DNA of 64,000 bases from Lentibacter algarum (GCF_040580765.1 NZ_CP158687.1:2356001-2420000), one strand, 5' to 3'. Positions 1 to 9,110 are shown, counted from the stretch's first letter. Notes: generated from the sequence alone by a model not told the origin. Made by a program: numbers and translations.

Positions 1-1
1 C

Positions 2-64
2 TGGCTGATGAAAGAAGTTGCCTTGAAAGCCACATATAACGCCATGCTGCGCGGCAAGGCTTGA
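2..64 (+). CDS. 3' end of an upstream gene (partial)
   Basis: Only the last 20 codons and the TGA stop of an open frame entering from the left edge are visible. The readable tail ends in NAMLRGKA. The stop lies 10 bases before the next start codon, so the gene is probably in one transcript with the DUF5368-type gene that follows. The fragment is too short to assign a family. Confidence 0.55.
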   Translation, partial: WLMKEVALKATYNAMLRGKA

Positions 65-74
65 GGAGAACGCT

Positions 75-431
75 ATGCAAGATCTTACATTTACTACGCT
101 GATTGCCGTCTTTGAGGAAATCTTCGGACGCGGGCTTTTCTGGGCCATGGTTGTCGCGGCATTGATCGTGACGGCGCTCTATCTCTTTGTGCTGATCCGT
201 GACCGCGCTGTAAGCTGGAAAAAATTTCTCTGGGCACAGCTTTCGATGCCTTTCGGAGCGATTGCCGCTGTGCTGTTTGTTCAGGGCATGACACGATCGG
301 GATTTGCCGACATTGGCGGACCGATTGATGTCATCGTTCTGCTTGCGGTGGCTGCAGGCGGGGCCGTAGGCATGGCGATTTTAGTTTACACGATCGAGTC
401 TCTCTTTTGGCGGCAAGGCGGCGAGGGATAA
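75..431 (+). CDS. DUF5368-like small inner-membrane protein
   Basis: A 118-residue protein with three clear hydrophobic segments, roughly residues 22-40, 56-68 and 85-108. The first is preceded by an amphipathic N-terminus and there is no catalytic motif. Length and pattern match the DUF5368 membrane proteins I associate with Rhodobacteraceae; that family call is from memory. The ATG at 75 has a GGAG ribosome site at 65-68 and closely follows the preceding stop. It converges on the sulfopyruvate decarboxylase genes, so a link to sulfonate metabolism or transport is possible but only inferred. Function unknown. Confidence 0.7.
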   Translation: MQDLTFTTLIAVFEEIFGRGLFWAMVVAALIVTALYLFVLIRDRAVSWKKFLWAQLSMPFGAIAAVLFVQGMTRSGFADIGGPIDVIVLLAVAAGGAVGMAILVYTIESLFWRQGGEG

Positions 432-447
432 GCCCCGCCGCCCCTAT

Positions 448-1005
448 TCACTCTGCCGCGACGGCTTTCATAAAGCGGTCGCGGATTATGACTGGGTCCA
501 TTGTAATCACGGGCATCTTGGCGTTGCCGCTGTCGCATTTCACGACCATCACCGTCATTTCGCCACTGTCCAGTGCCTCTTGCAGCACGCGGCCTGTGTC
601 TACATCGCGGCACTCGATCACGCGCTCGCAACCGCAGGCCTCGGCCACTTTGGCAAGCGAGGTTTTCTTTCCTGTATAGGTCGGTTGATCGCCGGTAGAG
701 CCATAAGAACCATTGTCGATGATCATCAGGATGTAGTTGTTGGCAATATTGTTGGCGATGGTCGGCAAAGTTCCCATGTTGGTGAGAATAGACCCATCAC
801 CGTCGATCACGATTACAGGCTTAGGTTGTGCAAGAGCGAGGCCAAGACCGATGCTTGAGGCCAAACCCATAGTGCCAAGCATGTAGAAGTTGGTCGGTTG
901 GTCATCGATTGCATGTAACTCTTGGCTTGGGATACCGATGTTACAGACAACCAGCTGGTCACGCAGGATCGGGGCAATTTCTTTCAGAATTTCAGAACGG
1001 ATCAT
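448..1005 (-). CDS. comE: sulfopyruvate decarboxylase, beta subunit
   Basis: A 185-residue thiamine-diphosphate-binding subunit. The TPP signature is visible as GDGSILTNMG followed about 20 residues later by IIDNGSYGSTG, as in the PP domain of TPP-dependent decarboxylases. With ComD it should convert 3-sulfopyruvate to sulfoacetaldehyde and CO2, a step in degrading cysteate, sulfolactate or dihydroxypropanesulfonate in Roseobacters. The start MIRSEILKEI overlaps the comD stop by four bases (ATGA), indicating translational coupling and a 1:1 complex. No xsc (sulfoacetaldehyde acetyltransferase) is in the window. A longer frame extends upstream inside comD but is not needed. Confidence 0.9.
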   Translation of the reverse strand: MIRSEILKEIAPILRDQLVVCNIGIPSQELHAIDDQPTNFYMLGTMGLASSIGLGLALAQPKPVIVIDGDGSILTNMGTLPTIANNIANNYILMIIDNGSYGSTGDQPTYTGKKTSLAKVAEACGCERVIECRDVDTGRVLQEALDSGEMTVMVVKCDSGNAKMPVITMDPVIIRDRFMKAVAAE

Positions 1006-1508
1006 TGGTCGCCATAGCCTCCCCAGAAGTTGGCATCGGTCAGGATGGCCACGGGTTTGTTGCACATGAAGGTGTATTTCAGGATCATGTCGAGTTCTTC
1101 GACATCTGACTGTTTGTGGAAGTGATAGGTAGGTATATTCATCTGCGCCAAAAGCGCCTTAGTGTGCACCGCCATTTCAACTTGGCAGGCCACAGGCTCG
1201 CGCAATTCACCGCGATAGCTGATCAGCATCGGAAGTGGCATCCGGTAATACTGGATGAGGGTTGCCAGTGTGTTGATCGTCACACCGATCGCTGTATTTT
1301 GCATGATAATTGCCGGGCGCTTACCGCCCATCCAGGCACCCGCACAGAGCCCCATGCCCTCGTCTTCTTTGTTGGACGGAATATGAAAAATTTGGTCATG
1401 ATTTTCTATCTCATCAATCACCCCTGCCAACTGCTTGCACGGCACAGTTGTCACAAACGAAATGTCATTGGCTACCAGATCATCAGTGATCTTTTTGTCG
1501 ATATTCAT
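1002..1508 (-). CDS. comD: sulfopyruvate decarboxylase, alpha subunit
   Basis: A 168-residue Pyr-domain partner of ComE. The N-terminal half carries the cofactor-activating glutamate region in SNKEDEGMGLCAGAW, followed by MQNTAIGVTINTLATL, typical of ComD and phosphonopyruvate decarboxylase alpha halves. The chosen ATG at 1508 is preceded by a GGAGGG ribosome site; the open frame continues about 140 codons further upstream but that part is low-complexity and lacks a ribosome site. First gene of a two-gene minus-strand operon with comE, divergent from the Rieske gene across a 363-bp region that must hold both promoters. Family members split between sulfopyruvate and phosphonopyruvate; the separate two-subunit form favours sulfopyruvate. 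Confidence 0.9.
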   Translation of the reverse strand: MNIDKKITDDLVANDISFVTTVPCKQLAGVIDEIENHDQIFHIPSNKEDEGMGLCAGAWMGGKRPAIIMQNTAIGVTINTLATLIQYYRMPLPMLISYRGELREPVACQVEMAVHTKALLAQMNIPTYHFHKQSDVEELDMILKYTFMCNKPVAILTDANFWGGYGDQ

Positions 1509-1871
1509 TGAAGCCCTCCCGAACACGATGAGCACAGTATGAGGGAGCTTGGCCAGCTTTCTCAAGAGCGCTTTGGGACCCTCTCGTTTGTTTTTAGTTT
1601 GCCTGAAGCGACCCTTATTGCTTTTCGAAAGTACGCCTGACCGCACCAAGCGAAAGACCCAAGCGCTCCACATAGCTGACGCTGCAAAAACGATCATCCT
1701 AAACCGGCCACATCTAGTCATCTGAGTCTGCTGCCGAGCACTTGCCGATACCGCATCAGAGCCGATGAAAAAGCGCCAGATGGGTCGCCGTGAGAAAAAC
1801 AGTGTCGCGGTGAGGAAAGTTTTTGCGGCGAAGCCCGCATAGGAGAGGGGAAACATGGAGGAAGACTTGCG
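1509..1871. other. intergenic region between divergent comD and Rieske genes
   Basis: These 363 bases hold no convincing gene. Frames crossing it on the minus strand are extensions of comD without start signals. It should contain the divergent promoters for comDE and for the Rieske oxygenase. I see no clear operator palindrome or riboswitch. Confidence 0.5.
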
Positions 1872-3020
1872 ATGACAACAGATGTTTCTGGCGTAATGCG
1901 CCCTGTGGCCACGGCCAATGGCTTGCCTAATGATCACTATGTAGACGAGCGCATCTTTCTGGAAGAGCGCGATGCCGTTCTCTACAACAACTGGTCAGGT
2001 ATTGCGGTCGCGGCTGATGTTCCTGAAAATGGCGATGCGAAGCCGATCGAGTTTCTGGACATGCCGCTGCTTCTCATCAGAGACAAAGACGGAGATGTAC
2101 GGGTCTTTCAAAACACCTGCCGTCATCGCGGTATGATCCTTGTCTCCGAGCCCAAGAAGATCGAAGGCGCAATCCGATGCCCTTACCATTCTTGGTGCTA
2201 TTCAACGAAAGGCGATCTTGTGGCAACGCCGCATGTGGGCGGGCCAGGGATGAACACCCACAAGGATATGCCGCGCAGCGAACTTGGACTGTATGAGGTG
2301 CCGAGTTACATTTGGCTCGGTGTTGTTTATGTCAACGCTTCAGGCAATGCCGCTCCATTTGAGGAAATTCATGCTGAGCTTCTGGAGCGCTGGAAAGAAT
2401 TTGACGTGCCGCTCTATCATGGCGGTGAAGACAGCAAGTTTGAGCTGGATGTAAACACCAACTGGAAGCTCGCTGTTGAAAACTATTGTGAGAGCTATCA
2501 CCTGCCATGGGTTCATCCTGGGCTGAACAGCTATTCTCGCCTCGAAGATCACTACAACATCGAAGAATACGGCCGCTACTCAGGCCAAGGCACTTTGGTG
2601 TACCGTCAGTTGACGGGACAAGAAGGCGAAACTTTTCCTGACTTCCCAAACCTCTCAGACAAATGGGACACTGGCGGCGAGTACATTACGGTCTATCCCA
2701 ATGTTTTGCTTGGCGTGCAACGCGACCATGCCTTTGCGATTATCCTCGAGCCCAAAGCGGTCGATAAAACTGTCGAGCATGTGCACTTGTTTTATGCGGA
2801 GCCTAAAGTGGACGAAGCCCTGCGTGCAAAGAACGCAACGCAGTGGAAAACAGTCTTCATTGAGGACATTTTCGTTGTCGAAGGCATGCAGAAGGGCCGT
2901 TACGGTCGCGGATTTGACGGCGGACGCTTCTCTCCAGCGATGGACGGACCGACGCATTGCTTCCACGATTGGGTCGCCAATCAGGTCACATCGCATCGTC
3001 AACAACTGGCGGCGGAATGA
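1872..3020 (+). CDS. Rieske-type non-haem iron oxygenase, alpha subunit
   Basis: A 382-residue aromatic-ring-hydroxylating-dioxygenase-like alpha subunit. The Rieske [2Fe-2S] ligands are visible as CRHRG and, 17 residues later, CPYHSW. The mononuclear iron site is visible as ENYCESYHLPWVH with a downstream Asp in the segment EDIFVVEG. Spacing resembles GbcA, stachydrine and carnitine oxygenase relatives more than classical aromatic dioxygenases, so the substrate may be a quaternary ammonium compound; this is inference. No ferredoxin reductase partner is adjacent. The start at 1872 has an AGGAAG ribosome site. The stop overlaps the next start (ATGA), coupling it to a 69-residue protein. The neighbouring sulfonate genes make a sulfonated or marine osmolyte substrate conceivable. 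Confidence 0.85.
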   Translation: MTTDVSGVMRPVATANGLPNDHYVDERIFLEERDAVLYNNWSGIAVAADVPENGDAKPIEFLDMPLLLIRDKDGDVRVFQNTCRHRGMILVSEPKKIEGAIRCPYHSWCYSTKGDLVATPHVGGPGMNTHKDMPRSELGLYEVPSYIWLGVVYVNASGNAAPFEEIHAELLERWKEFDVPLYHGGEDSKFELDVNTNWKLAVENYCESYHLPWVHPGLNSYSRLEDHYNIEEYGRYSGQGTLVYRQLTGQEGETFPDFPNLSDKWDTGGEYITVYPNVLLGVQRDHAFAIILEPKAVDKTVEHVHLFYAEPKVDEALRAKNATQWKTVFIEDIFVVEGMQKGRYGRGFDGGRFSPAMDGPTHCFHDWVANQVTSHRQQLAAE

Positions 3021-3226
3021 GTGAGCTTCAGACGCGACTTCTGTCTGCGCATGAAAAGGATGACCGTAAAGGCCTGATCGCACTTTACACAGAGGCGGCG
3101 GATCAGTCCAATGACATGATAGAGCGGTCCTTCTTTCTCACACATGCATTTGTGTTTGCACTGGAGGCGGGCGATATGCGCGCGCCTCTTTTGCATGACC
3201 GTTTGCGCGAGATGGGGCGGATTTAG
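3017..3226 (+). CDS. small helical protein coupled to the Rieske gene
   Basis: A 69-residue, probably all-helical soluble protein beginning MSELQTRLLSAHEKDD. Its ATG overlaps the Rieske stop codon by four bases, so the two are translationally coupled. It has no cysteines and no signal peptide. It ends 36 bases before ttcA and may belong to the same transcript. I do not recognise the family. The alternating acidic and basic helix content would fit a small accessory or chaperone role, but nothing in the sequence demonstrates that. Confidence 0.7.
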   Translation: MSELQTRLLSAHEKDDRKGLIALYTEAADQSNDMIERSFFLTHAFVFALEAGDMRAPLLHDRLREMGRI

Positions 3227-3262
3227 TTGCCCTGCCTTTGAGGACAAGCTAATGGCAACGCC

Positions 3263-4132
3263 ATGTTAGACAAAGCCGAAGATATTCACCCGCTCTTTAA
3301 CGGCGCTCCTAAAAGCACCGAGTTTAAAAAGCTGCGAAAACGCATCGTGAGCCAGACTCGCGAGGCAATTGAGCAGTATGGTATGATCGAACCAGGCGGC
3401 AAATGGCTTGTCTGCCTGTCTGGCGGGAAGGACAGCTATACGCTGCTCGCAGTATTGCATGAGCTAAAGTGGCGTGGCCTGCTGCCTGTTGAGCTTCTGG
3501 CCTGCAATCTTGATCAAGGGCAACCGGGATTCCCCGCAACCGTTTTGCCAAAGTTTCTGCAAGAACGTGAGGTCGCCCATCGTATCGAGTATCAGGACAC
3601 ATATTCGATCGTAATGGATAAAGTTCCTCAAGGACGGACCTTTTGTGCCCTGTGCTCGCGCTTGCGCCGCGGCAATCTTTACCGCATTGCGCGCGAAGAG
3701 GGCTGCACTGCTGTTGTGCTTGGGCATCATCGTGACGATATTCTGGAAACGTTTTTCATGAACCTCTTTCACGGCGGGCGACTTGCAACAATGCCGCCGA
3801 AACTCGTGAACGAAGAGGGCGATTTGTTTGTTTATCGTCCGCTCGCGCACGTGGCAGAAGTAGATTGCGAAAAGTTCGCGCGTGATTTGAATTATCCGAT
3901 CATTCCCTGCGACCTCTGCGGAAGTCAGGACGGCCTGCAGCGCCAGCAAGTGAAACAGATCCTTGATGGTTGGGAGAAGAATAGCCCTGGCCGACGCCAA
4001 GTGATGTTTCGAGCACTGATGAACACGCGCCCTAGCCATCTACTGGATCCAGAATTGTTTGATTTCAAAGCTCTTTCACGATCAGAGCCTGATAGCGCTT
4101 TAGAAAACGAGCTGCCGCCCCTCTTCCGTTAA
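3263..4132 (+). CDS. ttcA: tRNA 2-thiocytidine(32) synthetase TtcA
   Basis: A 289-residue ATP-pyrophosphatase of the TtcA/TtuA group, which installs 2-thiocytidine at tRNA position 32 using an iron-sulfur cluster. The PP-loop is visible as [12 protein letters not shown] near residue 55. The cluster-binding cysteines appear as [11 protein letters not shown] in the middle and PCDLCGSQ near residue 220; [16 protein letters not shown] is the conserved adenylation helix. Length is normal. The only in-frame start after the upstream stop is the ATG at 3263, but the best Shine-Dalgarno (GAGG at 3240) is better spaced for an out-of-frame ATG at 3252 that encodes five codons and overlaps the ttcA start. 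Cytoplasmic. Confidence 0.93.
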   Translation: MLDKAEDIHPLFNGAPKSTEFKKLRKRIVSQTREAIEQYGMIEPGGKWLVCLSGGKDSYTLLAVLHELKWRGLLPVELLACNLDQGQPGFPATVLPKFLQEREVAHRIEYQDTYSIVMDKVPQGRTFCALCSRLRRGNLYRIAREEGCTAVVLGHHRDDILETFFMNLFHGGRLATMPPKLVNEEGDLFVYRPLAHVAEVDCEKFARDLNYPIIPCDLCGSQDGLQRQQVKQILDGWEKNSPGRRQVMFRALMNTRPSHLLDPELFDFKALSRSEPDSALENELPPLFR

Positions 4133-4188
4133 GGGCCTGTTGATATAATAGCGCTAGCTTTCCCCAAACGAGTTTGAGGATTGTAACG

Positions 4189-5739
4189 ATGGCGCTGCAC
4201 CGTAGGGATGCAATAAGAACAAGTTCGAAGCGGCTGAGCAGCTGGCTCTTAGGGGCTCACATGCTTGCCTTTGTCCCCGCGATTGCGCTCAGCGCTTTTT
4301 GGATTGCTGGCGAGCATGCACTTGTCATGGTCGCACTTGGACTGCCGATCTTGTATCTCTTGACAGGCACTCTGAATGAAGCACACGCGGCCAAGACGCG
4401 AGAAGTCGACGCGACAACGGGCCTTCCGATGATCGACCAACTCGAAAATGATGCGGAAGAAATGATCATTTCATGCAGCGAAGCGGGACGAAAATCTGCC
4501 CTGTTTTTTATTCAACTCGAAGAGTTTGAAGCGCTTGTTCAACGCTATGGTCAAGAGGCCACAGGCGCACTTTTGGAGAGGTTGGGGGAAAGGTTCCGCG
4601 CTCTGCTTCGGGAACATGACACCGTTTATTGGCTTGGTGGGGCGCGGTTTGCCATCTTGATCGCGCCTGTGCCACAATTTGAGCTGGAAAGTGCAGTTCA
4701 ACTTTCCTCGCGGCTACAGTCAGCAGCAGAAGAACCCGTTTCAGTGAATATGCAGGCTCTTTTTGTGAGCGCTGCCGTCGGTTTTTGTTTGAGTACGCGC
4801 AGCCCCGAGGGCACGGCATCGGCTTGGATGAGGGCCAGCGAAACCGCGTTGAACGAAGCGACACGGAACAACCCCTCTTCCATTCGCGCTTACAGCGCTG
4901 AAATGGGCGAAACCAGCATGAAGCGAGAGGCTTTGATGCGTGAGGCTTTCTTTGCTCTCGACAATGGTGAAATTTCACCTTGGTTTCAGCCGCAAATTTC
5001 CACAGATACAGGCCGTGTGACGGGGTTTGAAGCGCTTGCCCGCTGGCATCACCCGAAGCGAGGGACAGTGGCACCCGCAGATTTCCTCCCAGCTCTGCAA
5101 GACACTGGTCAAATGGAACGCTTGGGGGAAGTCGTACTGTATGGCGCTTTGACTGCCCTAAAAACTTGGGACCGCGCAGGTTTTTATGTGCCATGCGTTG
5201 CCGTAAATTTTACGGCCGAGGAGCTGCGCAATCCGAAGCTGGCGGAAAAAATCCGATGGGACCTGGACAGGTTTGTTTTATCACCCGACCGACTGACAAT
5301 TGAAGTTCTTGAAACCATCGTAGCAGGCTCACCTGAGGATGCTGCGGCTCGCAATCTTGCGGCACTCGCAAAACTAGGTTGTCGCATTGACTTGGACGAT
5401 TTTGGCACAGGACATGCTTCTATCACGCCGATACGTCGCTTTACGATCGAGCGGATCAAGATAGACCGCTCTTTCATCAGTCGGGTTGATAAAGATCAGG
5501 AACAGCAGCGCATGGTCTCTGCAATCCAGACGATGGCGGAACGCCTTGGGCTTGAAACATTGGCCGAAGGCGTCGAAACATCAGGCGAACATGCGATGCT
5601 TGGCCAACTCGGCTGTGCTCATGTGCAAGGCTTTGCAATAGCTCGCCCTATGCCGTTTGATGACACCCTTGCATGGCTCACTCAACACAACACCAAACTA
5701 GGTACTCTTCCGCAGATTCGAGGCGGAACGGCCATTTAA
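4189..5739 (+). CDS. EAL-domain c-di-GMP phosphodiesterase with degenerate GGDEF
   Basis: About 516 residues: two N-terminal membrane segments (about residues 20-60), a GGDEF-like domain, then an EAL domain. The GGDEF signature is replaced by LGGARF near residues 149-154, so cyclase activity is not expected. The EAL domain keeps FEALARWHHPKRG, VAVNFTAEELRNP, TIEVLETIV, IDLDDFGTGHASI, IKIDRSF and LAEGVET, that is the metal and catalytic residues, so hydrolysis of c-di-GMP is likely. The ATG at 4189 has GAGGA eight bases upstream; a TTG five codons earlier is less likely. It probably links surface attachment or motility to a membrane or cytosolic signal, which the sequence does not reveal. Confidence 0.88.
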   Translation: MALHRRDAIRTSSKRLSSWLLGAHMLAFVPAIALSAFWIAGEHALVMVALGLPILYLLTGTLNEAHAAKTREVDATTGLPMIDQLENDAEEMIISCSEAGRKSALFFIQLEEFEALVQRYGQEATGALLERLGERFRALLREHDTVYWLGGARFAILIAPVPQFELESAVQLSSRLQSAAEEPVSVNMQALFVSAAVGFCLSTRSPEGTASAWMRASETALNEATRNNPSSIRAYSAEMGETSMKREALMREAFFALDNGEISPWFQPQISTDTGRVTGFEALARWHHPKRGTVAPADFLPALQDTGQMERLGEVVLYGALTALKTWDRAGFYVPCVAVNFTAEELRNPKLAEKIRWDLDRFVLSPDRLTIEVLETIVAGSPEDAAARNLAALAKLGCRIDLDDFGTGHASITPIRRFTIERIKIDRSFISRVDKDQEQQRMVSAIQTMAERLGLETLAEGVETSGEHAMLGQLGCAHVQGFAIARPMPFDDTLAWLTQHNTKLGTLPQIRGGTAI

Positions 5740-5926
5740 AGACCGTGATGATGAAGCCTAATGGCATCAAGGCTCCACGCCCAGTCATTGGCTCAGGCAA
5801 GACCTGACAGCACTTCAGGCAAGATTCCCGCTTCCTTTTGCCCCAAAGGACCAATAACCGCTTGACCTTCGGCCCTTCACTCTGTTGAACCTGCCACACT
5901 CTCAAAGGCAAAGGGCTCGGGTCTTC

Positions 5927-7714
5927 ATGGACGATCAGAACAAGAATCTCATTCTCGCTGTTGCGCTTAGCATGCTTGTCATTCTGGGATGGAGCGTTTT
6001 CTTTCCGCCGCCCGAACCAAGCCCGCAAGACCTTGCAGCAACGGCCCCAGCCAGTGAGGCCGTATCTGGCAACACAGCCAGCGTGCCTTTGGCCGCGTCC
6101 GGTGCAGAACCAGTCGTCGCCGCCGAGGTCAAGACTGCAGCAGATGCACCGCGGATCAAAATTGAAAGCAGCCATCTTGAAGGCACAATTTCGCTTTTGG
6201 GCGGGCGCTTTGACGAGCTCAAGCTGAAGCAATACCGTCAGACACTTGACGCTGAGAGCGATATTGTTTCTTTGCTAAAGCCAACAAGCGCCGAGAATGC
6301 CTACTATGCGCTCTACGGTTGGGCACCCGGTGGCGGCCTCGCGCCCGATCTTGTTCCGGGTCCGAACACGATCTGGACGCTGGAGAGCGGTGACATTCTG
6401 ACACCAAGCACGCCTGTGGTTCTCGCCTGGGAAAATGGTCAGGGTCTCACCTTCCGCCGTGAGATCAGCCTTGATGAAAACTATATGTTTGCCATTCAAC
6501 AATCTGCCCAAAACAACAGCACAAATACGATCAGCCTTGCACCTTACGGTACGATTGCGCGCCATGGTGAGCCTGCCGATCTCAAAAACTTCTTTATTTT
6601 GCATGAAGGCGCAATCCGTCACGTCGCGGGAGAGCTTACAGAAACAGATTATGGTGATTTTGAATCCGCGCGTGCCCACGAAGAGCTCGAAGTTGGTGAA
6701 AAGGGCTGGACTGGCTTTACAGATCACTACTGGATGACCACATTGATCGTTGATCAGGCGGGTGCAAAAATCAGCACTTTCCAAGACACGACACGCAATA
6801 TCTTCCAGACCACAGCCAAACACAAAACTGAGACGCTCGCCCCAGGCCAGAGTGCTATCGTTTCATCGCGCCTGTTCGCAGGTGCAAAAGAGTGGGAAAC
6901 GATCCGCAACTACGAAAACGAAAGCGGCGTACCCAAGTTCCTCGACAGTATCGATTGGGGCTGGTTCTTCTTCATCACCAAGCCAATGTTCTGGCTGCTG
7001 CACTACTTGCACGCTCTCATCGGCAATATGGGCTGGGCGATCATCGGACTGACCTTCATCATCAAACTTGTTCTTTTCCCACTGGCTTACAAATCCTACG
7101 CCTCTATGGCCAAGATGAAAGAGCTTCAGCCGCAAATGGAGAAGATCAAAGAGCAGGCAGGCGACGACCGTCAAAAAGTCCAACAAGAAATGATGGCTCT
7201 CTACAAAAAGGAAAAGGTCAATCCCGCCGCAGGCTGTTTGCCAATTCTGATGCAAATCCCGATTTTCTTCTCGCTCTACAAGGTCATTTTTGTAACGCTC
7301 GAACTGCGGCACGCGCCTTGGATCGGCTGGTTGACTGACCTGTCCGCTCCCGACCCATCAACAATCTTCAACCTGTACGGCCTGCTCCCTTGGGATGCTC
7401 CTGAACAGGGCTCTGTTCTGGCACTGATCTTCATTGGTGTGCTCCCACTTCTTCTCGGGATCACAATGTGGCTTCAGCAAAAGCTGAACCCGGCACCCTC
7501 TGATCCTATTCAGCAACAAATCTTTGCTTGGATGCCGTGGGTCTTCATGTTCATGCTCGGAAGCTTTGCCTCGGGTCTTGTGATCTACTGGATCGCCAAC
7601 AACACGATCACTTTCACACAGCAATATCTGATCATGCGCAGTCACGGCTACAAACCCGACGTGTTTGGAAATATTCTGTCTAGCTTCAAGCGGAAGTCGA
7701 AAGACGCAGAATGA
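5927..7714 (+). CDS. yidC: membrane protein insertase YidC
   Basis: A 595-residue YidC/Oxa1 insertase. An N-terminal anchor (LILAVALSMLVILGW) is followed by the large periplasmic beta-sandwich domain of Gram-negative YidC, then the conserved core beginning at SIDWGWFFFITKP with five membrane segments; NPAAGCLPILMQIPIFFSLY is the hallmark of the insertase core. It inserts and folds inner-membrane proteins with or without SecYEG. The start chosen is MDDQNKNLILAV; a longer frame adds 14 unlikely residues. The usual rpmH-rnpA-yidD genes are not directly upstream. The stop overlaps the next start (ATGA), and the run yidC-MOSC-engB-argB is tightly packed. Confidence 0.96.
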   Translation: MDDQNKNLILAVALSMLVILGWSVFFPPPEPSPQDLAATAPASEAVSGNTASVPLAASGAEPVVAAEVKTAADAPRIKIESSHLEGTISLLGGRFDELKLKQYRQTLDAESDIVSLLKPTSAENAYYALYGWAPGGGLAPDLVPGPNTIWTLESGDILTPSTPVVLAWENGQGLTFRREISLDENYMFAIQQSAQNNSTNTISLAPYGTIARHGEPADLKNFFILHEGAIRHVAGELTETDYGDFESARAHEELEVGEKGWTGFTDHYWMTTLIVDQAGAKISTFQDTTRNIFQTTAKHKTETLAPGQSAIVSSRLFAGAKEWETIRNYENESGVPKFLDSIDWGWFFFITKPMFWLLHYLHALIGNMGWAIIGLTFIIKLVLFPLAYKSYASMAKMKELQPQMEKIKEQAGDDRQKVQQEMMALYKKEKVNPAAGCLPILMQIPIFFSLYKVIFVTLELRHAPWIGWLTDLSAPDPSTIFNLYGLLPWDAPEQGSVLALIFIGVLPLLLGITMWLQQKLNPAPSDPIQQQIFAWMPWVFMFMLGSFASGLVIYWIANNTITFTQQYLIMRSHGYKPDVFGNILSSFKRKSKDAE

Positions 7715-8457
7715 CCCCAAAAGTTACCCAGCTCTGGCGCCACCCCGTGAAGAGCCACGGACGTGAAGCGCTTGAGCGGGTGACGCTCACAGCAGGGGAA
7801 ACCCTGCCTTGGGATCGGCTTTGGGCGGTTGCACATGACAGCTCGACTGCAGACGGTTCAGAGTGGCTTCCCTGTCAGAACTTTTCCATCGGCACCAAAG
7901 CTCCACGCCTCGCCGCAATCAATGCTGTGGTGAATGAAACAAGCGGTTGCATCCGCTTAACTCACCCCGAGCTGGGCACGCTTGAGTTTGACCCAGACCA
8001 AGAAGGCGAAAAGCTAGTCGCTTGGGCAGGAGGGCTCATTCCAAAAGATCGTGCACAGTCTGCTCGGGTTGTTCGCGGCAAGACGCGCGGTTTTACTGAT
8101 ACGGAATTTGCCTCAATTTCACTTATGAATGCGGCATCACATCGCGCGGTTGAACAAAAGCTTGGGCGCAAACTTGAGCCAGAGCGTTGGCGCGGAAACA
8201 TCTGGCTTGACGGTTTTGAGCCTTGGGACGAATTTGACTGGATGGGAAAGACGCTCAAAATTGGCGCTGCCCGAATTTTGATTAAAGAGCGGGTTGTCCG
8301 CTGCAAACATACCATGGCGTCGCCCAAGACTGGCGAACGCGATACCGACACACTCGCTCTTCTACGCGAAAACTGGGGACACCAGGATTTTGGCGTCTAC
8401 GGCGAGGTGATTGAAACTGGCGACATTCGCCTAGGCGATATAGTAGAGGTGCTCTAA
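7711..8457 (+). CDS. MOSC domain protein
   Basis: A 248-residue protein with an N-terminal beta-barrel-like half (TQLWRHPVKSHGREAL) and a C-terminal MOSC domain. The MOSC cysteine that accepts sulfur or molybdenum cofactor is visible in VVRCKHTMASPKTGERD. Family members move sulfur or act in molybdoenzyme reactions; the substrate here is unknown. It starts inside the yidC stop (ATGA) and its TAA overlaps the engB ATG by one base, so all three are coupled. This yidC-MOSC-engB order is, to my knowledge, common in Rhodobacteraceae. Confidence 0.88.
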   Translation: MTPKVTQLWRHPVKSHGREALERVTLTAGETLPWDRLWAVAHDSSTADGSEWLPCQNFSIGTKAPRLAAINAVVNETSGCIRLTHPELGTLEFDPDQEGEKLVAWAGGLIPKDRAQSARVVRGKTRGFTDTEFASISLMNAASHRAVEQKLGRKLEPERWRGNIWLDGFEPWDEFDWMGKTLKIGAARILIKERVVRCKHTMASPKTGERDTDTLALLRENWGHQDFGVYGEVIETGDIRLGDIVEVL

Positions 8458-9110
8458 TGCAACTTCCTTTCCCATTGGCCGAAGTGCCTGATGACTTTGC
8501 CCGCGAAAAAGGGCGCAAACTCTTCGCTGGAGGCGGGGCCGAATTCGTCAAAGGCGTTGTCGCCATGTCTGGCCTTCCCGATGGTGATCGGCTCGAAGTG
8601 TGCTTTGCTGGCCGATCCAATGTTGGCAAGTCCTCGCTGATCAATGCTCTGACAAATCGCAAAGGTCTGGCGCGAGCCTCAAACACGCCTGGGCGGACAC
8701 AAGAGATTAACTTCTTCACCCTTGAAGAAACCCACTATCTCGTCGACCTTCCCGGATACGGCTATGCCAACGCCCCTCTTCCGATTGTTGAGCGCTGGCA
8801 ACGACTGCTCAAGCAATACCTCTCAGGGCGGCAAAACCTGCGGCGCGCCTTTGTCTTAATCGATGCGCGCCATGGTGCGAAGGCAGTGGACGAAGAAATC
8901 ATGAGCCTACTCGACAGTTCAGCTGTGACGTTTCAGTGCGTGATGACAAAAGCAGACAAAGTGAAAGAGGCAGACCGCGAGCGCTCAATCGAGGCCACAC
9001 GAAAAGCACTTGCAAGGCATCCAGCCGCTTTTCCCGAGATCATTATGACCTCAAGTGAAAAAGGCGACGGGATCGAGACGCTACGCGCTGTGATTGCTTC
9101 GCTGGAGTAA
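8457..9110 (+). CDS. engB: ribosome biogenesis GTPase YihA/EngB
   Basis: A 217-residue TRAFAC GTPase needed for large-subunit ribosome assembly. G1 is GRSNVGKSSLIN, the switch threonine lies in ARASNTPGRTQEINFF, G3 is DLPGYGYA, G4 is TKADK and the G5-like TSSEKGDG follows. Length fits the family. Its ATG shares one base with the MOSC stop, so translation is coupled. Cytoplasmic and probably essential. Confidence 0.94.
   Translation: MQLPFPLAEVPDDFAREKGRKLFAGGGAEFVKGVVAMSGLPDGDRLEVCFAGRSNVGKSSLINALTNRKGLARASNTPGRTQEINFFTLEETHYLVDLPGYGYANAPLPIVERWQRLLKQYLSGRQNLRRAFVLIDARHGAKAVDEEIMSLLDSSAVTFQCVMTKADKVKEADRERSIEATRKALARHPAAFPEIIMTSSEKGDGIETLRAVIASLE

Noticed and set aside
1509..1937. N-terminal extension of comD of about 140 codons
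   Set aside because: No ribosome site, runs into the divergent Rieske gene, and known ComD proteins start near MNIDKKITDD.
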